Shown one piece after another: positions 32,195 through 42,805 of a stretch of 64,000 nt of DNA. The first letter of the stretch is position 1. Every line of letters starts with the position of its first letter. A model generated the notes under the pieces. That model had not been told where the DNA came from. It searched no databases and saw nothing but the letters and a program-made list of their open reading frames with translations. The DNA comes from Dendrolimus kikuchii (taxonomy: Eukaryota > Arthropoda > Insecta > Lepidoptera > Lasiocampidae): NCBI GenBank assembly GCA_019925095.2, contig CM034391.1, positions 25,657,051-25,721,050 of the forward strand. Reading direction: 5' to 3'. Both the position numbers and the translations under genes were made by a program.

Positions 32195-32540
32195 GAGTTG
32201 GTCTGAAAGAAAGTGTCGGGTTGAAGGTAAGGAAAGGAATGCTCCGGTGGTTCGGGCATGTGGAAAGAATGCATGATGAAAGAATGACTAAACAGATATA
32301 CAATGCAAAAGTGGATGGATGCAGAAGTCGTGGAAGGCCACGACACACCTTCCATGATTAAATTGATCGTGTTCTAGCGGAGGGTGACGTCAGGAGCCTT
32401 AAGAACAGACGTGCGTGCATGACAAGAGTTATGAATGTCAAAGAAGCAAGTGAGGTGTGTAAGAATAAGCCTTAATGGCGCTCTGTTGTTCGTGCCTACC
32501 CCGCAAGGGAACTGGCGTGAAGTTATGTATGTATGTATAT
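32195..32540 (+). mobile_element. LINE-B 3' end, copy B11, fused to SINE-T
   Basis: RVGLKESVGLKVRKGMLRWF to the (TGTA)n tail. The SINE tail does not resume after it and no TSD is seen, so the junction is a deletion or a chimeric retrotransposition product. Confidence 0.82.
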
Positions 32541-33064
32541 ATGTACTTCCTTCCCTCCTATACTAAAAACTATATACACATTACAATATACTTTTAATTT
32601 CATTTACTATTTGTTAGCTTTACCAGAGTAAGTAAATTATAGGATATAGTGAGTCAATAACAAACTGCCGACATAAGGGCGTGACATCACGAGAGGAAAT
32701 AACAAAAGCTGTCAGAAAAACTCCTGAAAATCGCTGTGAGACGGCAAAAAGCACTTTGTTCACGTACCCTCGGAACTCTTTCGGACCTCCGTCAACCTTG
32801 TCACTGGCATACGTTCAAACATTCCAAACAGAAGGACCGCCGCTAAAAACAATACTTTCAGTGCGAGTTAATTTAAATGACCACAGCGATTTAGTCCCAG
32901 ATTATAATCGCGCAATTGTTTGTATTAAATGAATATCAAACAAGATATTTTATTTTATTTTATGTTATGACATATTTTATCATTTTTTTTTAATTTTATT
33001 AAATTTAATTGACAGCTGAAAATTGACATCGAAGAAGATAATATATATATACATACAACTAAAT
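32541..33064. other. Unassigned interval
   Basis: An 83-residue plus frame at 32681-32932 has no known motif. Confidence 0.35.
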
Positions 33065-33500
33065 TTATTAAAGATAAAAACTACAAATAGTAAATAGGTC
33101 CCAAATCACCGTCAGTTGGGAACGTTCCCAAAACGCTGGCTGCATTGCCACGTTGTATGGCAACGCTTATGCGTTGCCCAAAATACAGGCCGGCGTTTTG
33201 GTTTCGTGAGACATCTATCAACCGTTCTGATAGGTCTCGATAAAGGCGATGGGCTTCTGGACCCACGGCCCGAGAGTTTCGACACCAAAAGCCGCAAATA
33301 TATATCCACTACCAACGGATGCATATTTGCGGCGTTTTAGGTCCTCTTGTCGGGCGGCAGCTGCACCAGCTACCACAGCCGTATCCGGAAGATGGGACGC
33401 TGCCAAAGTGTCAACGCACGTTGCGTCCCAAACTAATGGTCGTCCCATCTTCCATGGCACCAAAGACATCCCGTCCGGTCTCTTGCCATCGTCGTTCAAA
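33065..33500 (-). pseudogene. Retroelement C-terminal domain fragment, 3 (nuclease-like PD..D motif)
   Basis: The minus strand reads DDGKRPDGMSLVPWKMGRPL then VWDATCVDTLAASHLPDTA, a block ending FGVETLGPW, and after a frameshift near 33250 the tail [20 protein letters not shown]. The RPD...VWDATC spacing resembles the PD...D motif of restriction-like endonucleases at the C terminus of R2-type elements; that link is my inference. Broken and without an RT. Confidence 0.65.
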
Positions 33501-33999
33501 CTAAATTAATATCAAAATAGATTCCCGAATGCCTGTAGCAATTTGAGAATAGATATCGAATTAAATGAATGCGGGTTCTACTATTCAAGATTAACTATTT
33601 GAATATTAATGGTTTAAAAATTAATTATTCGAACAGTTGATCCGTCTTAACGACGTTAAAGTTTTGTTCTTGTCTTCTTAATTATTACTTGTTTTCAACG
33701 ACTTCGTCCGCATTTATTTTGTATTACTTAAGCTTCACGAAATTATTGAAATTGTCGGGTTAGGCATTATTTAATTTCACGTATTAATTTAAAGAACGCA
33801 TTGAATCTAATTCATGCTCTGATAATTTACGCCCTTCCATTAAACTTAAAACTGGCTATACAGTTTTGGAATACACTGCCTGTTTTCATCAGACAAGCAA
33901 AATCGCTACTATAGCGTGGCAAAAGCATTCGGGTGCGGGGCCTCGCCTTTCCCGTCCCTCCAACCCGTGTGGAAAGTACAAGCCGCAAGAGTCCGTGTT
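33501..33999. other. Unassigned interval
   Basis: AT-rich, no supported feature. Confidence 0.35.
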
Positions 34000-34050
34000 C
34001 ATACATAACTTCACGCAAGGGAACTGGCGTGAAGTTATGTATGCATGTAT
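34000..34050. repeat. LINE-B tail palindrome, copy B12
   Basis: ATACATAACTTCACGC faces GCGTGAAGTTATGTAT across about 10 bp. Two LINE-B 3' ends are therefore joined head to head with almost everything deleted. Confidence 0.75.
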
Positions 34051-34867
34051 GTGTATATATATATATACATACCATACAAATAAATATATACAAAAATACA
34101 AATGTTAAATTAAGAAAACAAAGTACTATAAGCCTACAACTACTCGTCGTCTTATTTGTATACCCTTCACAGCCATGGGCCCTTGTTAGTGTTGGTCACC
34201 CCATTCCAATGGTTAGCTATCATCGACAAAATACACAGCTTAAACCCCCCCCCCCCCTCCCCTCCCCTACATGAGCCTCGAGTTTCCTTTGAGTATTTTT
34301 CGCTATTTCGTATACTGTAGGCTCTGGCCCTACAGGCCCCCTTGAAAACTTCACCTATATATTTATAGATAACATATAATACGTAAGTATGAGCTTTTAT
34401 ATTTTGATCTTCAAAAGTATTCAGCCTTTGTGTGAATTTAACAAGCCATACTACGAATGGTGTACTCACTCAATCTAATTCTAATTTGCAAATACTTGAG
34501 TTCAAACGAACTGAAATGAGCCAGTGGTATTCAGTCGCTCTGTCGTATAGTACTGTGTGCATCAGTGGGGTACATCGCTGAAACTCTTTGCCCACATTCG
34601 TGGAACTGATTTGTGAAACATCGTGAGCATTCCTTCACCGATGCGCTTTTTCGTGTGGCTTAAATAGAGGCGAATGGCGGTTTAATTTTTTTTTCACTAG
34701 TACTATTATTGTATTGTAATGACATAAAAAGTATGGCAATAGTGTTGTTAGAATCGTTGTTAAATAATTTAAAATCAACAGTTTTCATTCAAAATAATTT
34801 CTACTGGAGAATATTTTGAGAAGGTCATAAATGTTGAAATTTAAATACATATACTTCTTTTAATTAT
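34051..34867. other. Unassigned interval with a C-tract
   Basis: Contains a C-rich run at about 34244-34266 and no gene. Confidence 0.35.
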
Positions 34868-35148
34868 TTATTGCATGATTTCAGCAGACAGGCAGACGGT
34901 TCATCTAATGAAAAGCGGCTACCATAGCTTTTGGACGTTTCTAACAACAATGTGATGCTTCTATTTATACTGAGATTGGAACATGGCCACTAATACCGGG
35001 AACACGACTTAAAGTTGCTATACCCAGGGGTGGTAGCCATCCAGATGGGCAAATACCCTACCAACTGACTGTGGGTTCATTTGTCGCCGTTCTATAACAG
35101 GCCGCCTGGCCGCAGGCAATTGTATTATTTCTCCGTTTCTACACGGAT
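34868..35148 (-). repeat. Family A retroposon, copy A13 (decayed)
   Basis: A reverse copy with many substitutions and a deletion near 35020. Confidence 0.75.
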
Positions 35149-35934
35149 TATACTTTATTTTCTTTATATAACGCTTCACAAAGTGCTATCACTGTTAAAG
35201 GAGGAGAAATATAAATGATTTATTTTTATAAATACAAAAATATACATACTTTAAGACATTTGATTAATTTAACATTGCTTATTATATTTGTATGTTGGAA
35301 GACAACATTTTTTGACAAACTCATTTTTGTGATACATGTAAGATAATATTATTACTAAAAGTATTTAACGCTGTTTTAAACTTGCCTACATGAAGGTAAA
35401 TAGTAGGTTGTTTGGTTTGATTCTGGTTAGCTCCTGACACAGCATAATGCTGAGTTTCCAGCCTCATTGCCGTGAATTTTATCTACGTACATTTCTTGAA
35501 CTGTATCTACTTATTAGATAAAATCCTTGTATTGTATATGTGTACGTGTACATTTATTTGCGACAGTAAATATTTTTCTTTTTTTCAAAAAAGCGAAAAG
35601 AAACTCCCCAACAATACGTCTGGTAGAAATTCGGGTATATATCTTCTAAAATATTAGCAGTATATAGTATAGCATGGTAGTAGTAAGAGGATATTTTGAT
35701 TATACAAATAAATCGCAATAAGTTTTTAACTTATACCACGCAAATTCTCTTTGGATGTTCCTGTATTTCCAAAGTGCGTTTTTTCTCATTTTCTATATTG
35801 CAGTTTGTATGGAAAAATATCACTTTGATGTGTTTTCTTCAACCTTATAAATAAAAGTTGAGTAAGTTTGTTTGTATGGAGATAGATCTGCTCATTAATA
35901 ATTTTTAAAACCTCGATATTTTAATAGCTTTTCT
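35149..35934. other. Unassigned interval
   Basis: 35427-35465 (CTGACACAGCATAATGCTGA) resembles the hairpin of the LINE 3'-UTR at 4970; otherwise nothing. Confidence 0.35.
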
Positions 35935-36560
35935 TCTTCGGCCAATCTCTGTCTACTGCTGGACATAGGCCTCTACAAGTACGTTTTCCTCATCCAACCC
36001 CTGCCGGCGATCTTGCGCCAGTCGTCAGTCCACCGGGCTGGCGGGTTTCCTACGCTACGTTTGCCGAGACGTGGTCTCCACTCCAGGACTCGTTTGCTCC
36101 ATCGCTCGTCGGTCTTACGACAGACATGATCGGCCCACTGCCACTTCAACTAGCTAATTTTGCGAGCTATATCGGTTAACTTCGCTCTCTTACGGATATC
36201 CTCATTTATGACTTTATCCATAGTCAGTTGAGCGACTTTGAATTTGTGGACCAGTGTCCTTGTCTCGGCACCATATGTCATGGTAAGCAGGACGCACCGC
36301 TCGAAGACTTCCGTCTTCAAGCCCGGCCTAACTGGATCCTCCTATTAGCTTCCCTCTCGAAGCCGTGTCTGCCTAGCTGGATCTTTTGTCCAAGGTAGAC
36401 ATATTCCTGCACAACCTCAAGAGGGGAACCATCGACGTTTACCAGTCTCAGCGTGACATGTTCGTTGAACATGACATTCGTCTTGTTCAAATTCATGCCG
36501 ACTCGTCGGGAGGATTCATTCAGGATGTTCAGTATGTCGGCAATTTCCTCCAACATCCAC
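35935..36560 (-). pseudogene. RTE-like LINE (LINE-J), RT thumb and C terminus, frameshifted
   Basis: The minus strand reads EEIADILNILNESSRRVGMN, LNKTNVMFN and VVQEYVYLGQKIQLGRHGFE. After a frame break near 36320 it reads RCVLLTMTYGAETRTLVHKF, KVAQLTMDKVINEDIRKRAK and GNPPARWTDDWRKIAGRGWM. Order and motifs match BovB/RTE proteins downstream of the catalytic RT. No TSD identified. Confidence 0.8.
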
Positions 36561-36663
36561 TTTTAATAGTAGTCAATTAAATTTAGCAGCTTAATTTACA
36601 TAAAAAAATAGACTATTAGTATAAGTATATTTTAGTTTTGTATAGTGATCGTAATTGGTAATT

Positions 36664-36825
36664 ATAAATATACATACATACATAACTTCATCCCAGTTCC
36701 CTTGCGGGGTAGGCACGAACAACAGAGCGCCATTTAGGCTTATTCTTACACACCTCACTTGCTTCCTTGACATTCATAACTCTTGTCATGCACGCTCGTC
36801 TGTTCTTAAGGCTCATGATAAATAT
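36664..36825 (-). mobile_element. LINE-B 3' end, copy B13
   Basis: A 146-bp reverse copy flanked by ATAAATAT at 36664-36671 and 36818-36825, an 8-bp TSD. Confidence 0.82.
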
Positions 36826-37044
36826 CAACATAATAAATCTTTAGTATTTTTATAACATGCCAAATTTATCAGTAAAACCAAAAAAAGATTTCCCACTAGT
36901 GATCGTTATTGTACAGTTGTGGTATGAAAATGTTCGCCAGTTTTCAAATTGATTCATTTAACGTTCCGCCAGCACATGTTACTTTTTCAAACTCAGTCAC
37001 AGACCAGACTGTTCCACCGAAAATTGTGTTTGAAATGAAATAAA

Positions 37045-37320
37045 ATTTATTAGCATGTAAGTAAGTAGTACATGGTACATATAAAGTGAGTAAAATATAG
37101 AGAACAGTACAAATGGCGTCCCAAAGGAAACTCTGTTTCCCGCTCTAGGTCTCCTTAGAGCCTTTGTGGCGGGTCACTGTAGGCCTGATCTTCTGATCCT
37201 TGCTGATAGTATGTATATTAATGCATGTCTTTGTGTAGTCAAAATTTATATGTATAAATAATATTTTCTATTGTTAAATTAAAATTTTAATATTTAAAGA
37301 TGTTAGTAATGACAATATGC
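37045..37320 (-). mobile_element. Probable LINE 3'-UTR fragment
   Basis: On the minus strand a GC-richer block (CGGGAAACAGAGTTTCC) is followed by a terminal AATAAATTTTATTTC. Inserted in repeat L. Assigned only by layout. Confidence 0.35.
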
Positions 37321-37324
37321 TATT

Positions 37325-37346
37325 GTGTGTGTGTGTGTGTGTTTGT

Positions 37347-37387
<41 letters not shown>

Positions 37388-37397
37388 CGCGCGCGCA

Positions 37398-37430
<33 letters not shown>

Positions 37431-37441
37431 GCATGCGTCCG

Positions 37442-37477
<36 letters not shown>

Positions 37478-37500
37478 TGTGTGTGTGTGTGTGCGTGTGT
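37325..37500. repeat. Compound (TG)n/(CG TG)n microsatellite
   Basis: About 175 bp alternating between TG and TGCG units. Open frames across it (poly Val/Cys, poly His/Thr) are artefacts. Confidence 0.95.
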
Positions 37501-37706
37501 AGGCGTAAGTGATAACTATTTTCAAATGGCGGTCAGTAGCAATTGACTAGCAAATAAATCGTAAAAGTTCTTTAGCATATTTAACTGTATGACAATAAAG
37601 TTTAAAATAATTTTGATCGAAGTTGCCTAAGTTTCTATTTTGTCTAAGAAGATTGTTTAGTCAAATGTTTTTATTAGTTTTAATCGTTATGATAAGCGTA
37701 ATAATT

Positions 37707-37747
37707 GAATCAGGAAATTGTGTTTTTTCTCCGTTCCTGCACGGAAA
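37707..37747 (-). repeat. Family A fragment (5' end only)
   Basis: AGGAAATTGTGTTTTTTCTC then CGTTCCTGCACGG is the sense 5' end of family A. Confidence 0.65.
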
Positions 37748-37869
37748 AAATTGGATGTTACGTTTCTTATTGGGCCTTTGTCATTCCTTAGAATATTATT
37801 TTATTGAGCTCTTTCCGCGTGCACCGGAACACAAACAAATTTGATTGATAGTATCTTTTCATTTTTCCT

Positions 37870-38187
37870 CCCACCCATTTTTATTTTATATAAAATTATT
37901 AGAGCTAGGTATCTTTGCTGAAGAGTTTCTTGCGCCGTTTCTTCTCAAGCCACAATATTTTGCGAAGCAGTGGTAAATTAGATTAGGCTCCCATACAGTA
38001 AATAATAACCATAAACAAAATGAAAACTAAAATAATTAAATTGTACTAGTTGGCGGTAGGCTAAATAAAACTTTAACAGTACTCATTGTCACTTAACATC
38101 TTTGTCTTCCGTGATCACGGCTACTGTAAAGTGGCCGAAACATCGGAATAATAAAAATCAAATAAATTACTCCGCTTAAAACCGTTG
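37870..38187 (+). mobile_element. Partial copy of the Penelope-like terminus element
   Basis: Inverse copy of 4370-4690: CTTGCGCCGTTTCTTCTCAA, CTAGTTGGCGGTAGGCTAAA, then the GTGGCCGAAACATCGG end. Only one terminus is present. Confidence 0.7.
38109..38146 (+). other. Hammerhead-like motif, second copy
   Basis: CCGTGATCACGG, an imperfect GGCTACT/AGTGGCC hairpin and GAAACATC. The GUC triplet of copy 1 is AUC here. The non-canonical GTGATCA strand is shared. Confidence 0.4.
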
Positions 38188-38351
38188 ATGAATCTAGTGA
38201 TTTTTTTTAAATTAGTTATAATCTTCTGGAATGAACTTCAAAAGAAGGAATCCAAATTTGACTTGTATACTCGAGGTGACTATGGACAAAGGCACAGTAT
38301 AGAACTTTACAGGTTTTCATCTTATTGGAAGAGCTATAGCATTACGAATTT

Positions 38352-38671
38352 TATCGGTGCAGGAATGGAGAAAGAATACAATTTCCTGCGGCCGGGCGGC
38401 CTGTCGTAAGAGGTGACAAAACAACCCACAGTCAAGTGGTAGGGCATTTGCCCGAGTGGATGGCTACCACCCCTGGTCTAAAGTATGACCCCATAACAAC
38501 CTTGAGTTGTGTTTCGGCATTAGTGACCATATTCCAGGGAGACTGGAATGTGGTTAAGAGAGCAGCAGCGCATTTGTAACACCTCTGGTGTTGCAAATGT
38601 CCATAGGCGATGGTAACCGCTTTCCATCAAGTGGGCCGTCTGCCTGTCTGCTGAACTCCTGCAATAAAAAA
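38352..38671 (+). repeat. Family A retroposon, copy A14 (with scrambled patch)
   Basis: A long form; 38530-38555 contains a short inverted stretch (GGAGACTGGAATGTGGTTAA) in place of the normal CCAGTCTCCCTTAA. Confidence 0.83.
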
Positions 38672-38784
38672 AAAGAATTAGAAAACGTAAAGCAGACGAA
38701 GCCTTTTTGGCAATGGGATCAATATGATGATCATAAGCAAGTACATCAGGGGATCTTTGAAAGTTGCACCCGTGGATGAAAAAT

Positions 38785-39045
38785 TGAGATGAAAAAGACT
38801 CAGTTGGTATGTGCATATAATGAGGAGGGATGAAAGTCACGGGACAAGAAGAATGTTAAACTACAAGATGGATAGATACATATGTAAAGGTAGACCAAAA
38901 AAAGATGGATGGATTGTGTGAAGGATGATATGATGATTTGTGGTGTGACAGAAGATGTATGTCAGAATAGAGGAGTGTGGAATAAAAAGAAATATTGTGC
39001 CGACCCCAAGTAATTGGGATATGGTGACAGAAAAGAAAGAAGCAA
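38785..39045 (+). pseudogene. RTE-like LINE (LINE-G) C-terminal fragment
   Basis: The plus strand reads HIMRRDESHGTRRMLNYKMD and YICKGRPKKRWMDCVKDDMM then NRGVWNKKKYCADPK*, the conserved tail of BovB/RTE-type RTs. It lies between two family A copies of opposite orientation. Confidence 0.78.
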
Positions 39046-39108
39046 GTTTGATCTCTAAATACAAACCTAGGTCTCGAATGAAATGCAGCGCTTAAAATAG
39101 TTAAACAT

Positions 39109-39419
39109 TTTTTTTTATTGCAGGAGATCAGCAGACAGGCAGACGGCCCACTTGATGGAAAGCGGTTACCATCGCCTATGGACATTTGCAACGCCAAAGA
39201 TGCTACAAATGCGCTGCTGCTCTCTTAAGGGTAACTGGAACCTGGTCACCAATGCCGGAACACGACTCAAGGCTGTTATGGCGACATACCTTAGACCAGG
39301 GGTGGTAGCCATCCAGTCGGGCAAATGCCCTACCACCTGGCTGCGGGTTGTTAAGTCGCCTCTTACGAAAGGCCGCCCGGCCGCAGGAAATTGTATTCTT
39401 TCTCCGTTCCTGCACGGAT
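39109..39419 (-). repeat. Family A retroposon, copy A15
   Basis: A long form in reverse, close to consensus, with a T-tract at the left. Confidence 0.88.
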
Positions 39420-39903
39420 GAGAGTTATTTAGTTTTAATTATTCTTCAGTATTCTTCTTTATGGAATGTTTATAGCTGGTGTTATTTTATAGAAAAACGA
39501 GTGTATTCGCGTCACGTAACTAGTGTTAAAATTTTGCCTACCTCTGCAACGTCACACGCCCGCCCCTGTGCATTCAATAGAATTTTCCGCATGAATAATA
39601 AATTTGCCAAAAAGGGATATTCAATAATTCACGCCCTTACAAGTGGGGAAATCTCCAAACTACGTTAGTTTGATGCTCGTGTACTTGTGCTGTGTTTATT
39701 TTTTATATTGAAATTTAGTTTAAGAAGTAGCATGCTTACCCAAAATATGTCGGTTCACTAAAGACTCGAACACTTTATATGCTTCATGAAAAACAAATGA
39801 CGATAAAGAGTTCTACTCCTCGACGGTACTTATTATACAAAATAAAAGCTTAGCTCTTCTTCAGTATTGTTTAATATATTGTACACTTCTTATCTCTTAT
39901 ATC
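39420..39903. other. Unassigned interval
   Basis: AT-rich, no supported feature. Confidence 0.35.
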
Positions 39904-40455
39904 TATTAGGTTGGGGAAAAAGTTTCTTCGCATTTTATATAAAAATTCATAAGGTTTTTTTATTAAGTTTATTTACATTTGACTAAAGTATGTAGGTGCC
40001 ATTTAGTTGGATAACTTTTTGCCATCTTGTAGGTAGGGACGTGATCCCATTGATATAAAAGTTTTGGGGCTTCTGATCAAAAAACTGCGACAAGTGGTTT
40101 TGGCAGTCCTCTCGTGATGTTAACCTGACACTGCCTAAGGAATTCTGCGGAGACCGAAACAGGTGAAAATCTGAAGGTGCAAGGTCAGGACTATACGGCG
40201 GATGCATTAACACCTCCCAGCCAAACTCTCGTAATTTTTGCTGACTGGCTAAAGATGTGTGAGGTCTAGCGTTATCATGGTGAAAAACCACCTTTTGTTG
40301 ATTCATTTCGGCCGCTTTCTCTGAACTTTTTGCTTTAATCTCATCAACTAAAACTTTTTAATGATACCAAAACCAGCCAGATACAAATAGTATAGCCAAA
40401 GAGATCTTATTACAAGTTCATACATACTATATGCGAAAAGACTTTTTCCCCAACC

Positions 40456-40459
<4 letters not shown>
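39904..40459 (-). mobile_element. Internally deleted mariner element
   Basis: The inverted ends share TAGGTTGGGGAAAAAGT and TTCGCAT, with TA outside on both sides as expected for mariner. The length of about 555 bp against roughly 1.3 kb for a complete element shows loss of the transposase N-terminal half. A TA microsatellite adjoins the right end. Confidence 0.88.
39983..40306 (-). pseudogene. Mariner transposase, C-terminal part
   Basis: 107 residues are open to a stop. KVVFHHDNARPHTSLASQQK contains the second catalytic Asp (HHDNARPH), and HPPYSPDLAPSDFHLF contains the third, with D34D spacing. The helix-turn-helix DNA-binding part and the first catalytic Asp are missing, so it cannot be active. 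The DNARPH/SRWQK-like layout and terminal sequence suggest the cecropia-type subfamily. Confidence 0.87.

Positions 40460-40498
<39 letters not shown>
40457..40498. repeat. (TA)n microsatellite
   Basis: About 20 TA units between the mariner TA target and a Helitron. Confidence 0.93.
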
Positions 40499-40499
<1 letters not shown>

Positions 40500-40500
<1 letters not shown>

Positions 40501-40920
40501 AAAGTCGTGTTAATTACACTATTTATAACTCAAGAGGAAAGCTACAGTGCGAGAGGAATGGCGACGAATTGTAAAGCTTGCCACCACCCCTGTCATGAGG
40601 ACCACGACCACTCTGCCAAGAGTGTGACGACGGAGAAGAATAACTCAAGAACGGCTGTACCGATTTGGCTGAAAATCGGTGGGAGGTAGCTTAGAACCAG
40701 GAGACGAATATAGGATTTTTATCCCGTTGGAACCGGCAGGTGGCGCTGAGATCGGGTTCTAGAATCCTCCTAATCACCTGGACCGATTTTGTTTTGGTGT
40801 GTTTGAGTAGGTCCCCGGATGGTTTAAATCCACAACTGGAACCGGTAGGTGGCGCTGGGATCGGGTCCTAGATTTTTATTTTTTCAGAGTAGGACAACGT
40901 CTGCCGGAGAAGCTAGTTAA
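40500..40920 (+). mobile_element. Lep1-type Helitron, long
   Basis: ACGGCTGTACCGATTTGGCT near 40650, repeated GGTGGCGCTGRGATCGGGT units near 40740 and 40850, and the 3' terminus GGACAACGTCTGCCGGAGAA ending GCTAG at 40917. No coding capacity. Confidence 0.75.
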
Positions 40921-40924
40921 TATA

Positions 40925-41157
40925 TATAGCTGAAGAGTTTCTTTGCTTAAACGCGCTAATCTCAGGAATTATTGGTCTGATTTGAAAAATATGTCAGTGT
41001 TAGATAGCCCATTTATCGTGGAAGGCTATAGGCTATATATCATCACGCTAAGACCAATAGGAGCGGAGCCCCAATGAAGAATGTTTCAAAATCGGGGGGT
41101 TTTTTAACTTATTTTTTTTTAACTATTCCACGCAGACGAAGTCGCGGGCAGAAGATA
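40925..41157 (+). mobile_element. Short Helitron-like element, second group
   Basis: A plus-strand copy of the 13740 type: GCTGAAGAGTTTCTTTGC at the 5' side, GACGAAGTCGCGGGCAGAAG with a mutated ATAG end. It follows directly after another Helitron's CTAG. Confidence 0.72.
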
Positions 41158-41223
41158 GTAATTTATAAATTATAATCTTAAGTAAATCATATAGAAATAT
41201 ATTTGTAGGCTTTAATAGACATT

Positions 41224-41412
41224 TTAGTAGAACTTTATCATTCTCTGGTCGGCTTTATCCCTCTCTGCCTTTGTGTATCTCTCTACGTTACATTTATTTA
41301 TTTTGGACGCCACTATCATACACTTTTGATTCCTTTCATACAATCCATAGTCCAGATTGTTCGTAAGACATCGCTCTAAAGCAATAAGAGCGCCGAATGT
41401 TCTTTCATTCAT
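41224..41412 (-). other. Unrecognised 62-residue ORF
   Basis: The frame runs from an ATG at 41412 (MNERTFGALIALERC) to VERYTKAERDKADQRMIKFY*. Its polar helical composition is more protein-like than other short frames, but no family, splice partner or promoter supports it. Confidence 0.2.
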
Positions 41413-41440
41413 ATGAAATTACGGTAAATTATTTATTTAC

Positions 41441-41742
41441 TATCCGTGCAGGAGAAAGAATACAATTTCCTGCAGTCTGGCGACCTGTCGTAAGAGGCGA
41501 CAAAACCAACCACAGCCAGGTGGTAGGGCATTGGCCCGACTAGATGGCTACCACCCCTGACTAAAGTATGTCGCCATAACAACCTTGAGTTGTGTTCCGG
41601 CGTTAGTGACCAGGTTCCAGTCTCCATTAAGAGAGCAGCAGCGCATTTGTAGCGCCTTTGTTGCAAATGTCCATAGGCGATGGTAACCGCTTTCCATCAA
41701 GTGGGCCGTCTGCCTGTCTGCAGAACTCCTGCAATAAAAAAA
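41441..41742 (+). repeat. Family A retroposon, copy A16
   Basis: A long form with small deletions (the start reads CCGTGCAGGAGAAAG). Confidence 0.85.
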
Positions 41743-42235
41743 TAAAAATAAAAAATACTCGCTAGACGAATAAATGTTCTCAAGTCCCTAGCATGTGGAA
41801 TTCTCGTTCTGTAGACAATTAGGGCCTTACTTATAATCGTTTCTTAAATTTAAAGAAACTGCTCAGCAACTGATTAGTGGTAATCTTACCCATAAACTCC
41901 TCTTTAGTCGAATATTTTGGGTACAACCTACGTTAATTATTCAAATTTCGTTTATCTGTGCTCCTCTTAGGTAAAGAACAGGTAATACACGTTTATAAGT
42001 GAAAAAAAAGATATTCATTCATTAGGGTCTGATTCTGATTCTCTTACTTAAGAGATGGCTAATCGCTTCTTAACGAGATTATTATAAGTAAGGCCGCTAA
42101 TGTTATATGAATGTTTAACAAGTCGCTTCGCTAATAATTTTGGAACTATCTCAAAATTTTTGTTGTAATTTTTATTTGTATTTTTGAATATTTAATTTGT
42201 TACATAAATTTAGTTATTAAGTCCCTGGAAGCAAC
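41743..42235. other. Unassigned interval
   Basis: AT-rich, no supported feature. Confidence 0.35.
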
Positions 42236-42660
42236 TAACGCCTAAGGATACTGGCTTCGCCTTTTTTTTCCCGGGGGAAATCCGCTTGAGGACAGAAGGG
42301 GAAGCGCGGTGGGACGTGTGGCATTCGCCTCGTCGGGATGGCACTAGCACTCCCACAGGAATGTTATTGCTACACCGCGGTTGCCACCCACTAAAACCCT
42401 TGGCTGATCCTCGTTGCGTCCTATATCCGGGCTGTGGGCTCGCTCATACATTCACCCCTAGCCCGGACGGCTAATGGCCGGCCCGTTCAAGGGCTGGCAC
42501 CTTCATTGTAAGCTGGAAAGCTGGGCTTCTCCAACTACCTCGGGTCTCACCACGGGGTGAGAGGGGGCGCACAGATCGCATCGCGTCCCTCCTCTCCGGC
42601 CTTTATAAACGAGGGACCCAATTCCCCCAAAGTCGCCCGCACGCCCCAGTTTATGTGTTA
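42236..42660. other. GC-rich unassigned block
   Basis: A sharp composition change begins at CCCGGGGGAAATCCGCTTGA and ends near 42650. A short plus frame (42286-42474) covers part of it. It may be the 5' UTR or gag end of a LINE, or a foreign piece; I do not recognise it. Confidence 0.3.
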
Positions 42661-42805
42661 GTATCCAGTCTTAATTTTAAGCCGCAATTTGTACATATTT
42701 CTGGTAATAATAAAATTCTTTTTTTATTTATTTATTATTTAATTATAAGTAACTATTGTAATAATTGAATTAATTAAAGTTCAACTATTATTTTATCCTG
42801 TTATT

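Larger units (their letters stand above)
36893..37705 (+). repeat. Dispersed repeat L, copy 2, split by other DNA
   Basis: Matches copy 1 at both ends but lacks the LTR there: CAGCACATGTTACTTT is continuous where copy 1 has ATAT-LTR-ATAT. It is interrupted at about 37040-37575 by a LINE-like tail and a microsatellite. Confidence 0.6.

Noticed and set aside
37325..37500. Regular GCGTGCGT array as a CRISPR-like or Z-DNA regulatory array.
   Set aside because: No spacers. A simple repeat in a eukaryotic genome; Z-DNA potential alone is not a feature.
37274..37546. Long frames rich in Val-Cys or His-Thr-Arg over 37.3-37.5 kb.
   Set aside because: Products of a TG/CG microsatellite.
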